Source of the DNA: Dickeya aquatica
GTDB taxonomy: Bacteria > Pseudomonadota > Gammaproteobacteria > Enterobacterales > Enterobacteriaceae
Length of the DNA: 64,000 nucleotides
NCBI RefSeq assembly: GCF_900095885.1
Contig: NZ_LT615367.1
Coordinates: 1,426,001 to 1,490,000, forward strand
Direction of reading: 5' to 3'
Shown here: piece after piece, positions 1 to 8,400 of the stretch
Layout of the letters: every line of letters begins with the position of its first letter
Numbering within the stretch: position 1 is the first letter of the stretch
Position numbers and translations under genes: made by a program
The notes under the pieces: model-generated
Database searches by the model: none
What the model saw: the letters and a program-made list of their open reading frames with translations, nothing else
What the model was told of the DNA's origin: nothing

Positions 1-181
1 GCAGATAATCCTCTATCGTACCGGCGGCGATAAAATCGAGCCCCCGTGCGTTGGCTGTCTGCTCAAAATAGGGGTTAGTACAAAGAGAAACCTCATGCCC
101 CTCCCTTTTTAGCACTTCGCCTATCGCGATAAATGGATAGACATCCCCGGCGGAGCCCAGTGTAGATAGAAATATTTTCAT
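1..181 (-). CDS. Glycosyltransferase, RhlB/UGT-like, N-terminal fragment
   Basis: Partial gene: 60 codons are inside the window and the rest lies beyond the left edge. The protein begins MKIFLSTLGSAGDVYPF and continues with a GHEVSLCTNPYF stretch. This is the typical first beta-alpha unit of UGT/MGT-type (GT1) glycosyltransferases and closely resembles the start of rhamnosyltransferase RhlB (GSAGDVFPF, RGHRVSLCT). The ATG at 179-181 is preceded by a strong GGAGGG ribosome binding site at about 184-189 (read on the minus strand). Enzymes of this family transfer sugars to lipid or small-molecule acceptors. The acceptor and sugar cannot be told from this fragment. No neighbour in the window clearly belongs with it. 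Confidence 0.75.
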   Translation of the reverse strand, partial: MKIFLSTLGSAGDVYPFIAIGEVLKREGHEVSLCTNPYFEQTANARGLDFIAAGTIEDYL

Positions 182-586
182 CAGTCCCTCCTTGGTCGTG
201 GAAATAAAGATGGTATCCCTCATCTTTATTGTTATTTCGAATAGCTCAAGGCGCAGCAGGTCTTTTAAAAAACGGGTGAGAGGATGTGTTATCTGAGGTT
301 TTTAATTAATTGTTGTTTTGCTGAGTATAGGTTGAGGCTCGGTTATTTGTATAGAGGTATATTTTTAAATATGGCTTAGGCGCTAAAATAATTAATTGCA
401 GATTACTTCTATTTCTTGAGAATATTATTTCTCCGGTTTTATTTTTTAACAGGTAATTTCGTATGATAAAAATTTATTCTGGTGGTTGTTATTTTTGTTA
501 CTGATCGGAATAAAGTCGCTGAATGAGATAATCCGTTGTGATACACCGTTGCCCGGAAAGACAACGGTGCATGATGGACATGGGTT
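182..586. other. Intergenic region without a recognised gene
   Basis: About 400 bp of AT-rich DNA between the glycosyltransferase start and the end of the o-spanin gene, both on the minus strand. I see no convincing coding frame or RNA gene. The glycosyltransferase promoter should lie here, but I could not assign it. Confidence 0.5.
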
Positions 587-928
587 TCAGGTGCGTGTTT
601 TTCCTTGTGGTAGTGGTGAGGAGCCCGGTGTTGACGGCGTTGCCGTGATGATATGTGTGCCGGTAGCACCAGAGTCAATGCGGTTTTGACAGGCGATGAT
701 GATATCGACCTGTTCTGCACATATCGCCAGGGCCGCTTCGGTTTCATCCAGTTGGTTGCCGAGATCACCGTTGGTTTGCAGGTTGGACGCCGGAAAGCGG
801 CAAGGGGTTATTCTCGGACATCCATTCACGGTAAGCGCGAGCGCCGGAGAAGGCGGGGCGCTGGTGCAACCGGATAATGTCATCAGGCAAAGCAGTATCA
901 GCCCAGCGTTTAAGTGCATCATTTTCAC
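587..928 (-). CDS. Rz1-like o-spanin lipoprotein (lysis cassette)
   Basis: A 113-residue lipoprotein: short hydrophobic leader (LILLCLMTLSGC) with lipobox LSGC, so Cys21 should be lipidated and the protein anchored to the outer membrane. A proline-rich stretch follows the Cys, as in Rz1 proteins. The gene overlaps the 3' part of the upstream i-spanin gene in another frame by 164 bp (765-928), the classic nested Rz/Rz1 arrangement. In phages, i-spanin and o-spanin bridge the periplasm and fuse the two membranes in the last step of lysis. It is longer than lambda Rz1 and has extra Cys residues. Function is inferred from lipobox, size and the nested position; the start at 928 could also be one of the next Met codons. 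Confidence 0.75.
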   Translation of the reverse strand: MKMMHLNAGLILLCLMTLSGCTSAPPSPALALTVNGCPRITPCRFPASNLQTNGDLGNQLDETEAALAICAEQVDIIIACQNRIDSGATGTHIITATPSTPGSSPLPQGKTRT

Positions 929-1205
929 GTTGTAGTCTCGCTATGTATTTTTGTCGTTCAGACAGCGCCGCCTGGGTGTCAGCGGTTATCTCTTGCAATC
1001 TCGCCTGTTCGAGATTGTTGCGCGCGGCCTGTTCGGCAAGCGTGGTTAACTGATGTGCACGCTCCTCCAGTGCCGTACCCTGTAGTTTTAGCGTTTGAGC
1101 CTGTTGTTCGTTGAGCTGCCGGGCATGGTACAGCCGCCAGGACTGTACCCCCGTGGCAATACTCAACAGCACCATCAAGGCAATGAAGAGCATGCCGCTT
1201 TTCAT
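765..1205 (-). CDS. Rz/LysB-like i-spanin (lysis cassette)
   Basis: A 146-residue protein with one N-terminal membrane segment (about residues 4-22) and a long Gln/Glu/Ala-rich coiled-coil region (about 33-95). This is the layout of inner-membrane spanins of the Rz/LysB type. The tail contains LPDDIIRLHQRPAFSG, similar to the end of P2 LysB-like proteins. The start overlaps the endolysin stop by 4 bp (ATGA), showing translational coupling, and the 3' part contains the o-spanin gene in a different frame. Partner: the o-spanin lipoprotein at 587-928. Assignment rests on architecture and operon position. Confidence 0.8.
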   Translation of the reverse strand: MKSGMLFIALMVLLSIATGVQSWRLYHARQLNEQQAQTLKLQGTALEERAHQLTTLAEQAARNNLEQARLQEITADTQAALSERQKYIARLQRENDALKRWADTALPDDIIRLHQRPAFSGARAYREWMSENNPLPLSGVQPANQR

Positions 1206-1699
1206 GACAGCCTCCCGCCTGCCTGTTGGTAAACGGCCAGCAGGCGTTCACTGCGATGCTCACGCTGGCCATAGCCAGCACCAGGCAAAGAGGCCCAGAT
1301 ATTGTTGCAACGGGCAATCGCATCCGAAATACGGCCCTGGATAATGTCATCGAGCGCGCGGCGCTCACGAATGAGCTGAATGGCCAGTAAGTCCTGCGAT
1401 GCGGGGCTAAAGTCAGGCAAACGCAACAATTGTTTGTAGGTTGGCCAGTAACGATAGAGTTGCTGGTAACGGCCAGAGGCGGTTGAGCGCTGTCCCTGCT
1501 GATTGAACACTTTACCGGGCCGCCCACTGGCAAACGGGTGGTCATGGTAGTCGGTGAAAATTTCAGCTTTACCATCGATACCCGTCACAATCACGTCATA
1601 GCCATGATTGCGGGTGAGCGGGTGATTGGCGGTGCCTTCAGAGAAAGCCAGCATATCGAGAAAGGCACTCAGGTTTGAGCTCTCAGCGGGCATCATCAT
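1202..1699 (-). CDS. Lambda R-like endolysin (GH104 family lytic muramidase)
   Basis: A 165-residue protein clearly related to phage lambda endolysin R, a lytic transglycosylase that cuts the glycan strands of peptidoglycan. The catalytic Glu motif DMLAFSEGT is at residues 15-23 (Glu21). NHGYDVIVTG, FTDYHDHP and CNNIWASLPGAGYGQ also match R. There is no N-terminal signal or anchor sequence, so like R it should need the holin to reach the periplasm. GGAG lies about five bases before the first of three ATG codons, supporting the start at 1699. The gene overlaps the holin gene by 17 bp and the i-spanin gene by 4 bp. Full length, with no break seen. Confidence 0.9.
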   Translation of the reverse strand: MMMPAESSNLSAFLDMLAFSEGTANHPLTRNHGYDVIVTGIDGKAEIFTDYHDHPFASGRPGKVFNQQGQRSTASGRYQQLYRYWPTYKQLLRLPDFSPASQDLLAIQLIRERRALDDIIQGRISDAIARCNNIWASLPGAGYGQREHRSERLLAVYQQAGGRLS

Positions 1700-1994
1700 G
1701 TTGCTCCTGTTGACGTCGTTTCCCTAATTGCCGTATACGCCGCTGAATCAGCAGTTCAATGGTTTGATAACCGGCGATGCCTAATGCTGCGCCAATGCCG
1801 TTAATCGCCACCGGGGATAAGTCAGGGAATTGCACCAGGGCGATGCCGGCCATCATCGAGACAAAGCCACCCAGCATGACTCTGCCAATAAACAGGCGTA
1901 GCGTGACGGGCTCGCTGCTTGCGAGGACTTTGCCGACGGCAATCAGGGTGCCGATGATAAATAGCGATACAATGCTTTTGTCTGTTTCGTTCAT
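1683..1994 (-). CDS. Phage-type holin
   Basis: A small membrane protein of 103 residues from the ATG at 1994. It has two to three hydrophobic segments (roughly residues 7-25, 32-56 and 62-82) and a strongly basic, charged tail (IQRRIRQLGKRRQQEQ), the usual look of a class II/III phage holin. An in-frame TTG at 2006 would add four residues; no good Shine-Dalgarno sequence marks either start. As first gene of the cassette, directly before the endolysin and overlapping it, it should form the inner-membrane hole that releases the endolysin. It was recognised from topology and gene order. Confidence 0.75.
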   Translation of the reverse strand: MNETDKSIVSLFIIGTLIAVGKVLASSEPVTLRLFIGRVMLGGFVSMMAGIALVQFPDLSPVAINGIGAALGIAGYQTIELLIQRRIRQLGKRRQQEQHDDAR

Positions 1995-2719
1995 GTTTGT
2001 GTCCAATGTTGAGATGTGAGGAAGAACAATGACTACGGGGATGACAGGTGTGTGTACAAACTGCCTTACGTTGTGCCCGTTATTAAATCAGCGATAGCCG
2101 CGATAATGGCAGCAATGACTGATGGGCTGGTTATCAGCAAACAGCGGAGATAATCAACGTTGGATGTGTGAAATTTGTAATGGGTTTGTTTTGTTTTCTT
2201 TTTTTGTGGTTTTTGGTTTTAAATCTGTCAAAACAGAATTTCAAGTGGCGAGGTATATTTTATCTATTATTTAATTTCGTCTGTTATGTGGATTGTAGTG
2301 AAAATGAACTGTTTATATCATCGCGTTCATCTGCTCACGGTTTTTATCTATGTGTTCATGTTTTTAACTGAGAAGAAATGTGAAAAATGAATGGAATCAT
2401 TGGCTGTTTTTCTTAGTAAGGCATGAAGTGGCTAGTGCCGATTTAAAAGGCGGAGGTCGTTTTAAGAATATCACTTTCGTTAGTGTGAGCTATCTTCAAA
2501 ATACGGTGGATTCTATATCGGTCTGCATTTTTATTGTTTTCAGTTGTAGTATGATTTATATCCCTCATCTCCTGAGGGAGAAGCAGCGCGTGTTACGAAA
2601 CGACAATGGCGCAGTGAAATCGTGCGTTAGGTCATTTTTTTGACGTTGCATATGGCTGACCCGTGATGCTCGCTGCTGATGTGTAAAATGTGATGGATAA
2701 ACAACAGTGTGAGGAAAGG
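1995..2719. other. Divergent intergenic region, holin to pectate lyase
   Basis: About 700 bp, very AT-rich in the pelL-proximal part, between the divergent lysis cassette and pelL. It should hold both promoters. Short open frames at 2168-2371 and 2380-2643 have biased, low-complexity composition and no ribosome binding sites, so I do not call genes. I looked for the KdgR operator expected upstream of pectinase genes and found no convincing match by eye. Confidence 0.45.
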
Positions 2720-4006
2720 ATGAAATATTTAAACTATGTTGTAGGTACAGGATTGACCGCGTGTTTTTTGTTGAGCGCAGCGCCTGTTCTGGCGGCAGAT
2801 TGTAGTTCCGATCTGACCAGCGGTGTAAGTACAAAACGTATTTACTATGTTGCGCCTAATGGCACCAGCAGTAATAACGGCAATAGTTTTAATGCCCCTA
2901 TGAGTTTTTCAGCAGCAATGTCAGCCGTTAACCCAGGGGAGATGATTTTATTGAAACCCGGGACGTATAGCATCCCGTATACCCAGGGGAAAGGGAATAC
3001 AATTACATTTAATAAATCGGGTAAAGATGGCTCACCAATTTATGTTGTAACAGCGAATTGTGGCCGGGCAGTATTTGATTTCTCATTCCCTGATAGCCAA
3101 TGGGTGCAGGCTTCTTATGGCTTCTACGTTACAGGTGATTATTGGTATTTTAAAGGTGTTGAGATAACGCGTGCGGGGTATCAGGGTGCCTATGTTATCG
3201 GTAGCCATAATACCTTTGAAAACTCAGCTTTCCATCACAACCGAAATACCGGGCTTGAAATCAATAATGGTGGTTCATACAACACGATTATCAACTCAGA
3301 TGCCTACCGTAATTATGATCCGAAAAAGAACGGCAGCATGGCCGATGGTTTTGGGCCAAAACAGAAGCAAGGCCCAGGCAATCGCTTTGTGGGCTGCCGT
3401 GCATATGAAAACTCGGATGATGGTTTTGACCTGTTTGATAGCCCTCAGAAAGTGATTATTGAAAACAGCTGGGCATTCCGCAATGGTGTGAATTACTGGA
3501 AGGATTCTGCGTTTGCAGGTAACGGTAACGGCTTTAAACTCGGTGGCTTGCAGGCAGTGGGTAATCACCGGATTAGCCGGTCGGTTGCCTTTGACAATAT
3601 CAGTAAAGGTTTTGACCAAAATAACAATGCCGGTGGCGTCACTGTTATCAACAACACCTCATACAACAACGGCATAAATTACGGTTTTGGCAGCAACCTT
3701 GCTTCCGGGCAGCAGCATTACTTTCGTAATAATGTCTCCCTGGCGGGTAAAAGTGTTGACTCTGTGCTTAATGCTAATCAACAGAATAATACCTGGAATA
3801 ATAAGGCATTATTAGCAAGCCAGTCTGATTTCGTCAGCCTGGATCTCTCTTTGGCTACGGTTGCTCGTAACTCAGATGGCACATTACCAGAAACAGGATT
3901 ATTTCGTTTGAATGCTGGCTCTAAGTTGATTAATGCCGGTTCTAAAGAAGACGGTATTAGTTATTCAGGCAGTGCACCAGACCTGGGTGCGTTTGAGCGT
4001 AACTAA
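2720..4006 (+). CDS. pelL: Secreted pectate lyase, PL9 family (PelL/Pel9A)
   Basis: A 428-residue precursor of a polysaccharide lyase family 9 pectate lyase, which cleaves polygalacturonate by Ca2+-dependent beta-elimination. A Sec signal peptide occupies residues 1-26 (ends PVLAA) and a parallel beta-helix with repeated Asn-rich turns follows. With the ATG at 2720, placed after AGGAAAGG, the catalytic base Lys273 and the Ca2+ ligands Asp209, Asp233, Asp234 and Asp237 fall exactly at the numbers known for Erwinia chrysanthemi PelL, which supports this start over an in-frame start at 2690. PelL is known to leave the cell through the Out type II system; that system is not in the window. The gene is convergent with the cellulase gene and followed by a good terminator. 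Confidence 0.95.
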   Translation: MKYLNYVVGTGLTACFLLSAAPVLAADCSSDLTSGVSTKRIYYVAPNGTSSNNGNSFNAPMSFSAAMSAVNPGEMILLKPGTYSIPYTQGKGNTITFNKSGKDGSPIYVVTANCGRAVFDFSFPDSQWVQASYGFYVTGDYWYFKGVEITRAGYQGAYVIGSHNTFENSAFHHNRNTGLEINNGGSYNTIINSDAYRNYDPKKNGSMADGFGPKQKQGPGNRFVGCRAYENSDDGFDLFDSPQKVIIENSWAFRNGVNYWKDSAFAGNGNGFKLGGLQAVGNHRISRSVAFDNISKGFDQNNNAGGVTVINNTSYNNGINYGFGSNLASGQQHYFRNNVSLAGKSVDSVLNANQQNNTWNNKALLASQSDFVSLDLSLATVARNSDGTLPETGLFRLNAGSKLINAGSKEDGISYSGSAPDLGAFERN

Positions 4007-4024
4007 TTGTTATCGTAAATAAGT

Positions 4025-4053
4025 CAGGGCTGCGGCGCAGCCCTGTTTTTTAT
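4025..4053 (+). terminator. Rho-independent terminator after pelL
   Basis: A perfect 9-bp GC-rich stem (CAGGGCTGC / GCAGCCCTG, 4025-4033 and 4037-4045) with a 3-nt loop is followed by TTTTTTAT. It starts 19 bp after the pelL stop codon. A separate AT-rich inverted repeat (4062-4071 with 4081-4090) lies between it and the convergent cellulase gene, but has no T tract. Confidence 0.9.
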
Positions 4054-4119
4054 CTCATGGCTCATTAATTCCGCGATAGCGAATTAATGACAAGTCAACA
4101 TCCAGCCGGATACCTCTTA

Positions 4120-5442
4120 TCAGTTACAGTTACCGACTAGCGACCATGATGCATCGCTACCCGGTGTTGATGAGGTATACCAGTTAGCTACATAGCGTTT
4201 GCCCTGATAAACAAGAGACTCACCCGCTTCATTGTGCGTGGGAGTACCACCTGACCAGTCTTTGCTGACCCAGTTCGGATAGATATTCACGTTCGTACAG
4301 CTTGCACTGTCCGTTGTGGTGGGTGTGTCAGTGACCGCGGTGGTCTGAGTAGTGGTGTCCTGCGTTGCGGTATCGGTGGTGGCTGCGCTATCCGTGGCTG
4401 CGGTATCTGCGGCAGTCTCTGATGCCGCTTCGTTTATGCTGGCGGAGGCACTGCTGGTTTTATAAGGCCAGTTCTGAATAATCGACTTCACTTTTTTACC
4501 CGAGTCGGTCAGGTTGGTGGAGCCGGGGTAGTAAGTTGACGCCCCCTCATTTTTATCATTCAATGCCCAGTTTGCATTGCTGATATTATTATCACGCATG
4601 AATGTTACCCAGGCATCGGTTTCGGTCTGGTTTACGCCGCCATTACCGTCTGAATTGACGGCCCCCCACTCGGTAACGAATAAGGCGATACCGTTATTTA
4701 ATGCCTTTCTGGCTTTATTTCGTAATGACTCACCGTGTGTACCGGCATAAAAATGCAGCGTATAGGCAATGTTCTTGGCATTAATAGGGTTAAACGAGGC
4801 TTCATCCACATCTTGTGACCAGCTTGGTGTACCGACAATAATCAGGTTATCAGGGTCAATGGCCCGAATGGCTGATACCACGGCTTCGGCATACGGCTTA
4901 ATGGTGTTATTCCATGAAACTTGCAATGGTTCATTATAAATTTCGTAAATAACATTCGGCTTATTACCATATTTACGCGCCATATCCTGAAAGAAACTGA
5001 TCGCCTCACTGCGATTGTTTTCAGCCGTATGTGAGTGCCAGTCAATAATCACATACATATTGTTGGCGATCGCGGCATTGACCACTTTTTCCACTTTAGC
5101 CTTGTTGCCTGCCGGGTCTTGAAGATAACCGCCACTTTCCTGTACCCCCATTGCCGCACGCACAATACTGGATCCCCAATTCTTTTTCAGCGATGCAACC
5201 GTATCCGCTGTATAGAATTTTTCCCCACCCCAGCCATTGTTACTCCAAAACAGGCTATTACCGGAAAAACTTTTTGCCGTGCTGCCCGCATAAATTTTGT
5301 TTCCGCTAACGGATAACGGTTCAACACTTGCCCAGCTATTTGCTGAAAGGCAGCCAATGCTGACACCTAAATAAACACAAGACAGCAATGCTTTTCTAAA
5401 AAAAGTGCTATTGCTATTCAATTTCTTATTCAAAAGAGGCAT
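4120..5442 (-). CDS. celZ: Secreted endoglucanase, GH5 with C-terminal CBM5 (CelZ type)
   Basis: A 440-residue precursor very similar to Erwinia chrysanthemi endoglucanase Z, which hydrolyses beta-1,4-glucan bonds of cellulose. A signal peptide of about 39 residues (ends NSWA) precedes a GH5 catalytic domain (about 40-330) with VIIDWHSH, the acid/base Glu in YEIYNEP and the nucleophile Glu in FVTEWG. A Ser/Thr/Ala/Asp-rich linker follows (about 332-380), then a small cellulose-binding domain containing YPNWVSKDW and ending in a Cys-containing tail (GNCN). The linker, rich in TDTA/TTT-type units, appears longer than in the EGZ sequence I recall. The family is exported by the Out type II system. 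The gene is convergent with pelL. Confidence 0.95.
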   Translation of the reverse strand: MPLLNKKLNSNSTFFRKALLSCVYLGVSIGCLSANSWASVEPLSVSGNKIYAGSTAKSFSGNSLFWSNNGWGGEKFYTADTVASLKKNWGSSIVRAAMGVQESGGYLQDPAGNKAKVEKVVNAAIANNMYVIIDWHSHTAENNRSEAISFFQDMARKYGNKPNVIYEIYNEPLQVSWNNTIKPYAEAVVSAIRAIDPDNLIIVGTPSWSQDVDEASFNPINAKNIAYTLHFYAGTHGESLRNKARKALNNGIALFVTEWGAVNSDGNGGVNQTETDAWVTFMRDNNISNANWALNDKNEGASTYYPGSTNLTDSGKKVKSIIQNWPYKTSSASASINEAASETAADTAATDSAATTDTATQDTTTQTTAVTDTPTTTDSASCTNVNIYPNWVSKDWSGGTPTHNEAGESLVYQGKRYVANWYTSSTPGSDASWSLVGNCN

Positions 5443-5959
5443 AAATGAATCTCCATTTCATATGATGAGTGTTGAGATCTTACTTTTAATGGTGTGTCTA
5501 AGGTTTCTATCGCCAGTTTTTATTTGCATGCTATAAATTGCAACGTCAATACACGATGAAACGTATAGGTTATAGTGTATTTTCTCTGGTAGATCCAGAT
5601 GCTTTTTTCATGTCTCCCTTCTCTTTCCTCTTCTGACTATATGGTGTGATTATTTAAAAAAGGTCTTTTCGGTAATTCGTGTTTCCAAATAAATATCATA
5701 ACAATGTTGGTTTTATATTGAATTTAAGTTAAATGATTCAGGAGTATAAAATAAATGACGGCCGGGTGGTGCAGGGGGATACCAGCGTGGTTATAGAAAA
5801 CGCAGAGCGGAAGAGAAAAACGTTTAAGGCACGATGGCTTTTCAACGCTCTCAGATAAGCCTTCGATTATATTACCAATTATCAAAAATAATGACGGAAT
5901 AAAAACAGCAGTGACACGCGTATCACTGCTGCGATAAAACCGGGGGCTGGAATCAATAA
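5443..5959. other. Intergenic region upstream of celZ
   Basis: About 520 bp holding the celZ promoter region and, at its right end, the terminator of the next minus-strand gene. No coding frame or RNA gene was recognised. The strong AT bias near 5480-5730 is typical of regulatory DNA, but I could not assign operators. Confidence 0.5.
5901..5931 (-). terminator. Terminator of the cytochrome b562-like gene
   Basis: A perfect 9-bp stem CAGCAGTGA / TCACTGCTG (5906-5914 and 5923-5931) with an 8-nt loop. Read on the minus strand it is followed by TTTTTATT. It lies about 30 bp after the stop codon of the gene at 5960-6337. Confidence 0.9.
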
Positions 5960-6337
5960 TTACACACCCAGTTTTTTATGGTATTCCGCGCGCGTTTTTT
6001 TCAGCTCATCGGTTGCGGCTTTGGCTTCTGGCAGCTTACCTGCATCAACCAGAGCAATGGCGGCATCGATCTGTTTGATGAGCTTGTCCAGCCCTTCGTT
6101 AAAAACCTTGCTATCAGGGCTTTTGTTCGCTTCAGGGTCTGCTTTGGCTTTTACGGCATGGGCTTTCAGATTCAGCAACTCGGTTTTCAATGCAGTTGCA
6201 TCATTGGCACCAGCGGCACCTTTATAGCTTTTTGCCATTGCACCCATTTCATCTTTCACGGCTGCCTGAGCAGATAAAGGCAGTGCCAGTGTGGATGCTG
6301 CAAGTGCCAGACCAATAGCCATAATTGTTTTTTTCAT
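5960..6337 (-). CDS. cybC: Periplasmic cytochrome b562-family protein
   Basis: A 125-residue protein with a clear Sec signal peptide (residues 1-25, ending SAQA). The mature part is all alpha-helical and about 100 residues, the size of the soluble four-helix-bundle cytochrome b562. Possible haem ligands are a Met near the mature N terminus (KDEMGAM) and a His near the C terminus (RAEYHKKLGV), matching Met7 and His102 of the E. coli protein. The KSPDSKVFNEGLDKLIKQIDAA region also aligns. Its physiological role is poorly known; an electron-carrier or envelope-stress role is only inference. It is a single-gene unit with its own terminator. Confidence 0.85.
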   Translation of the reverse strand: MKKTIMAIGLALAASTLALPLSAQAAVKDEMGAMAKSYKGAAGANDATALKTELLNLKAHAVKAKADPEANKSPDSKVFNEGLDKLIKQIDAAIALVDAGKLPEAKAATDELKKTRAEYHKKLGV

Positions 6338-6585
6338 TGCTCACTCCTGTTAGTTAGCCTGATGGCGGGTGTATATCCATTATTATTTCCGGCAGTATTC
6401 ATGAGCGTCTATCTGCGGTCAAATAGATTTTAGCGTACATGAGAATGAGAATTTTTAAATAAGAATGCGGCAATAAATATTGCCTAATCAAATAATTAAG
6501 CAAGGTGATGAATATGGCATCTCACCGATGCCCGTAACTGTGCGCGATGTATGTTTAATGTCAACCAGGCAGCGAAGTTATGTGA

Positions 6586-8034
6586 TTATTGGGTGTTTTT
6601 CCCATGATTGGTTTTTCCGCTGGTATAGCGCCATAACCACTTACCGCTAATCATTCGGCGATAAAACAGCACGCCCCGGACTATCCAGTCAAAGAACATG
6701 CCCATCCAGACGCCAGTCACGCCAAACCCAAGCATGATACCCAGAATATAGCCCACGATAACCCGGCATCCCCACATACCGGCTAACGCCACCCACATAG
6801 TGTAGCTGGCATCTTTCGCGCCTTTCAGACCCGCCGGTAGTACCCATGAGGCTGCCCATATCGGCATGAATAGCGCATTTAACCAGATGAGATGCTGTAC
6901 GACGACGATAACGTCTGCTTCATGCGTATACAGCGAGGCCATCCAACCGGCTGATGGCATTGAGAGTAGTGCCAGGGCACATAATCCAATATTGGAAAGC
7001 CAGAATATGTATTTCAATAGTCTTTCCGGCTGCATTAACTGGCCTTTTCCAAGGCGAGACCCAACGATGATGGTTGCCGTGGAACCCAGTGCGTTACCTG
7101 GCAGATTGATTAATGCCACAATTGAAAATGCAATAAAGTTACCGGCGATGACTTCGGTTCCCATCCCTGCGACAAATCGCTGAGTAATCAGTTTTCCAAT
7201 ATTAAACATGACTGATTCAACGCTGGCAGGAATACCAATGCTCAACACTTCATACAGAATAGCGGTGGTAAACGGGTGGAAATAGCTGCGAAAAGGGATG
7301 AGGAGCGCACCGTTGAAGCCTTTCATTAACGTGAACACGACACAGGCTGCACCGATGTAACGCGAAAGAGTGATCCCAAGACCTGCTCCGATAAAACCGA
7401 AGCCCTGCCAGTTTGCCACGCCGTAAATCAGCACGCCGCTCAACAGAATATTGAGAATATTCATGCCAATATTGATGATCATTGGCAACCGGGTGTTACC
7501 GGCTCCACGCAATGCCCCGCATCCCACCAGTGTGATCGCCAGTGCGGGATATCCCCACACTGTCAGGCGTAAAAAGGTGAGTGCCAGTGACTTCACGGTG
7601 GGATCCGCGCGGTAAGCAATGATGTCAATGATGCTTTGACCCGCAAATTCGACCAGTCCGACAAGCAAAAAAGAGGCCAGTACCAATAGCGATATGGATT
7701 GCCGGGCCGCCTGTCTCGCCTGTTTACGGTTGCGCTGGCCAAGACTAAACGCGACCACAACCGCGGTGCCAAGTGCCACCGCGGTAAAAAACGCAATAAT
7801 CAGCATATTAAAGCTATCAGCCAGACCGACTGCCGCCATCGACTCTTTTCCGAGCCAACTGACCAGAAGGGTACTAAAAATCCCCATCAGGACGACACAC
7901 AGGCCCTCAATAAAAATAGGAACCGCCAGGGGGATAATTTCACGCCACAATAGCACTCTATTAGAGGCACGTTGTTGGCTTAAGGCGGCTTTTCGCAACG
8001 TACACAGCAGTTGCCTGGCTGTATTCAAAATCAT
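6586..8034 (-). CDS. MATE family multidrug/toxin efflux transporter
   Basis: A 482-residue integral membrane protein with about twelve hydrophobic segments in two homologous halves and a short basic N-terminal cytoplasmic region. Typical MATE features are IPLAVPIFIEGLCVVLMGIFSTLLVSW in the first helix region, GCGALRGAGNTRLPM (the GxxRGxG-N-T/P motif) and the related second-half VLPAGLKGAKDASYTMW. MATE proteins export cationic or planar compounds in exchange for Na+ or H+. Substrate cannot be told from sequence. It stands alone, with cybC downstream on the same strand about 250 bp away. Nothing ties it to the NRPS locus. Confidence 0.9.
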   Translation of the reverse strand: MILNTARQLLCTLRKAALSQQRASNRVLLWREIIPLAVPIFIEGLCVVLMGIFSTLLVSWLGKESMAAVGLADSFNMLIIAFFTAVALGTAVVVAFSLGQRNRKQARQAARQSISLLVLASFLLVGLVEFAGQSIIDIIAYRADPTVKSLALTFLRLTVWGYPALAITLVGCGALRGAGNTRLPMIINIGMNILNILLSGVLIYGVANWQGFGFIGAGLGITLSRYIGAACVVFTLMKGFNGALLIPFRSYFHPFTTAILYEVLSIGIPASVESVMFNIGKLITQRFVAGMGTEVIAGNFIAFSIVALINLPGNALGSTATIIVGSRLGKGQLMQPERLLKYIFWLSNIGLCALALLSMPSAGWMASLYTHEADVIVVVQHLIWLNALFMPIWAASWVLPAGLKGAKDASYTMWVALAGMWGCRVIVGYILGIMLGFGVTGVWMGMFFDWIVRGVLFYRRMISGKWLWRYTSGKTNHGKNTQ

Positions 8035-8400
8035 GTTATCTGCTTCTTGTTTTCGGTGAAGGGGAATAATGACGCTGTGATTGCGTTATGCTCCCATCAC
8101 GGCATTGAATGCTTACCAAATTATTCACTCAGGTGATTATAAAAGACCTGTCAGGCAAGGCGGTGACGTGATATCAGAAAAACCACAATTCAGGTGAAAC
8201 GATGTTTTAAAAACCTGTTGCGATATTTTGCTCTGTCATTGGCGCTATTTTTTTATGATATACCTGCTGTGTGAGCATTAACGTGTGCTGCATCCGTGTT
8301 TTTATGTACATACAGTGTCGAGTTGCGTTACTTGAGTGGGTAAAAGCGTGACTCAGCCAGCCGTATCACAGAGATAAAGAGAGAAATCGGGAGGAATCCA
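8035..8400. other. Divergent intergenic region, MATE gene to dsrB
   Basis: About 365 bp between divergent genes, presumably holding both promoters. No gene or RNA was recognised. The only clear element is the GGGAGGAA ribosome binding site just before dsrB. Confidence 0.5.

Noticed and set aside
439..768. Minus-strand open frame overlapping the o-spanin gene
   Set aside because: Its composition (His, Thr, Arg-rich, no motif) is not protein-like, and it conflicts with the nested Rz/Rz1 arrangement, which explains the locus.
587..1994. A full prophage
   Set aside because: Only lysis genes are present. The flanking DNA holds a glycosyltransferase start and a pectate lyase, with no phage structural or regulatory genes inside the window.
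2168..2643. Two small plus-strand open frames upstream of pelL
   Set aside because: Very AT-rich, Phe/Leu/Ser-biased, with no ribosome binding site or recognisable motif. They are probably chance frames in the promoter region.
2007..2719. Possible KdgR operator upstream of pelL
   Set aside because: Expected for a pectinase gene, but no sequence with both GAAA and TTTC arms at the right spacing was found by eye. A matrix search would be needed.
4062..4090. AT-rich inverted repeat downstream of celZ as a terminator
   Set aside because: TCATTAATTC / GAATTAATGA pairs perfectly, but it is AT-only in its core and has no T tract on the minus strand, so terminator function is unsupported.
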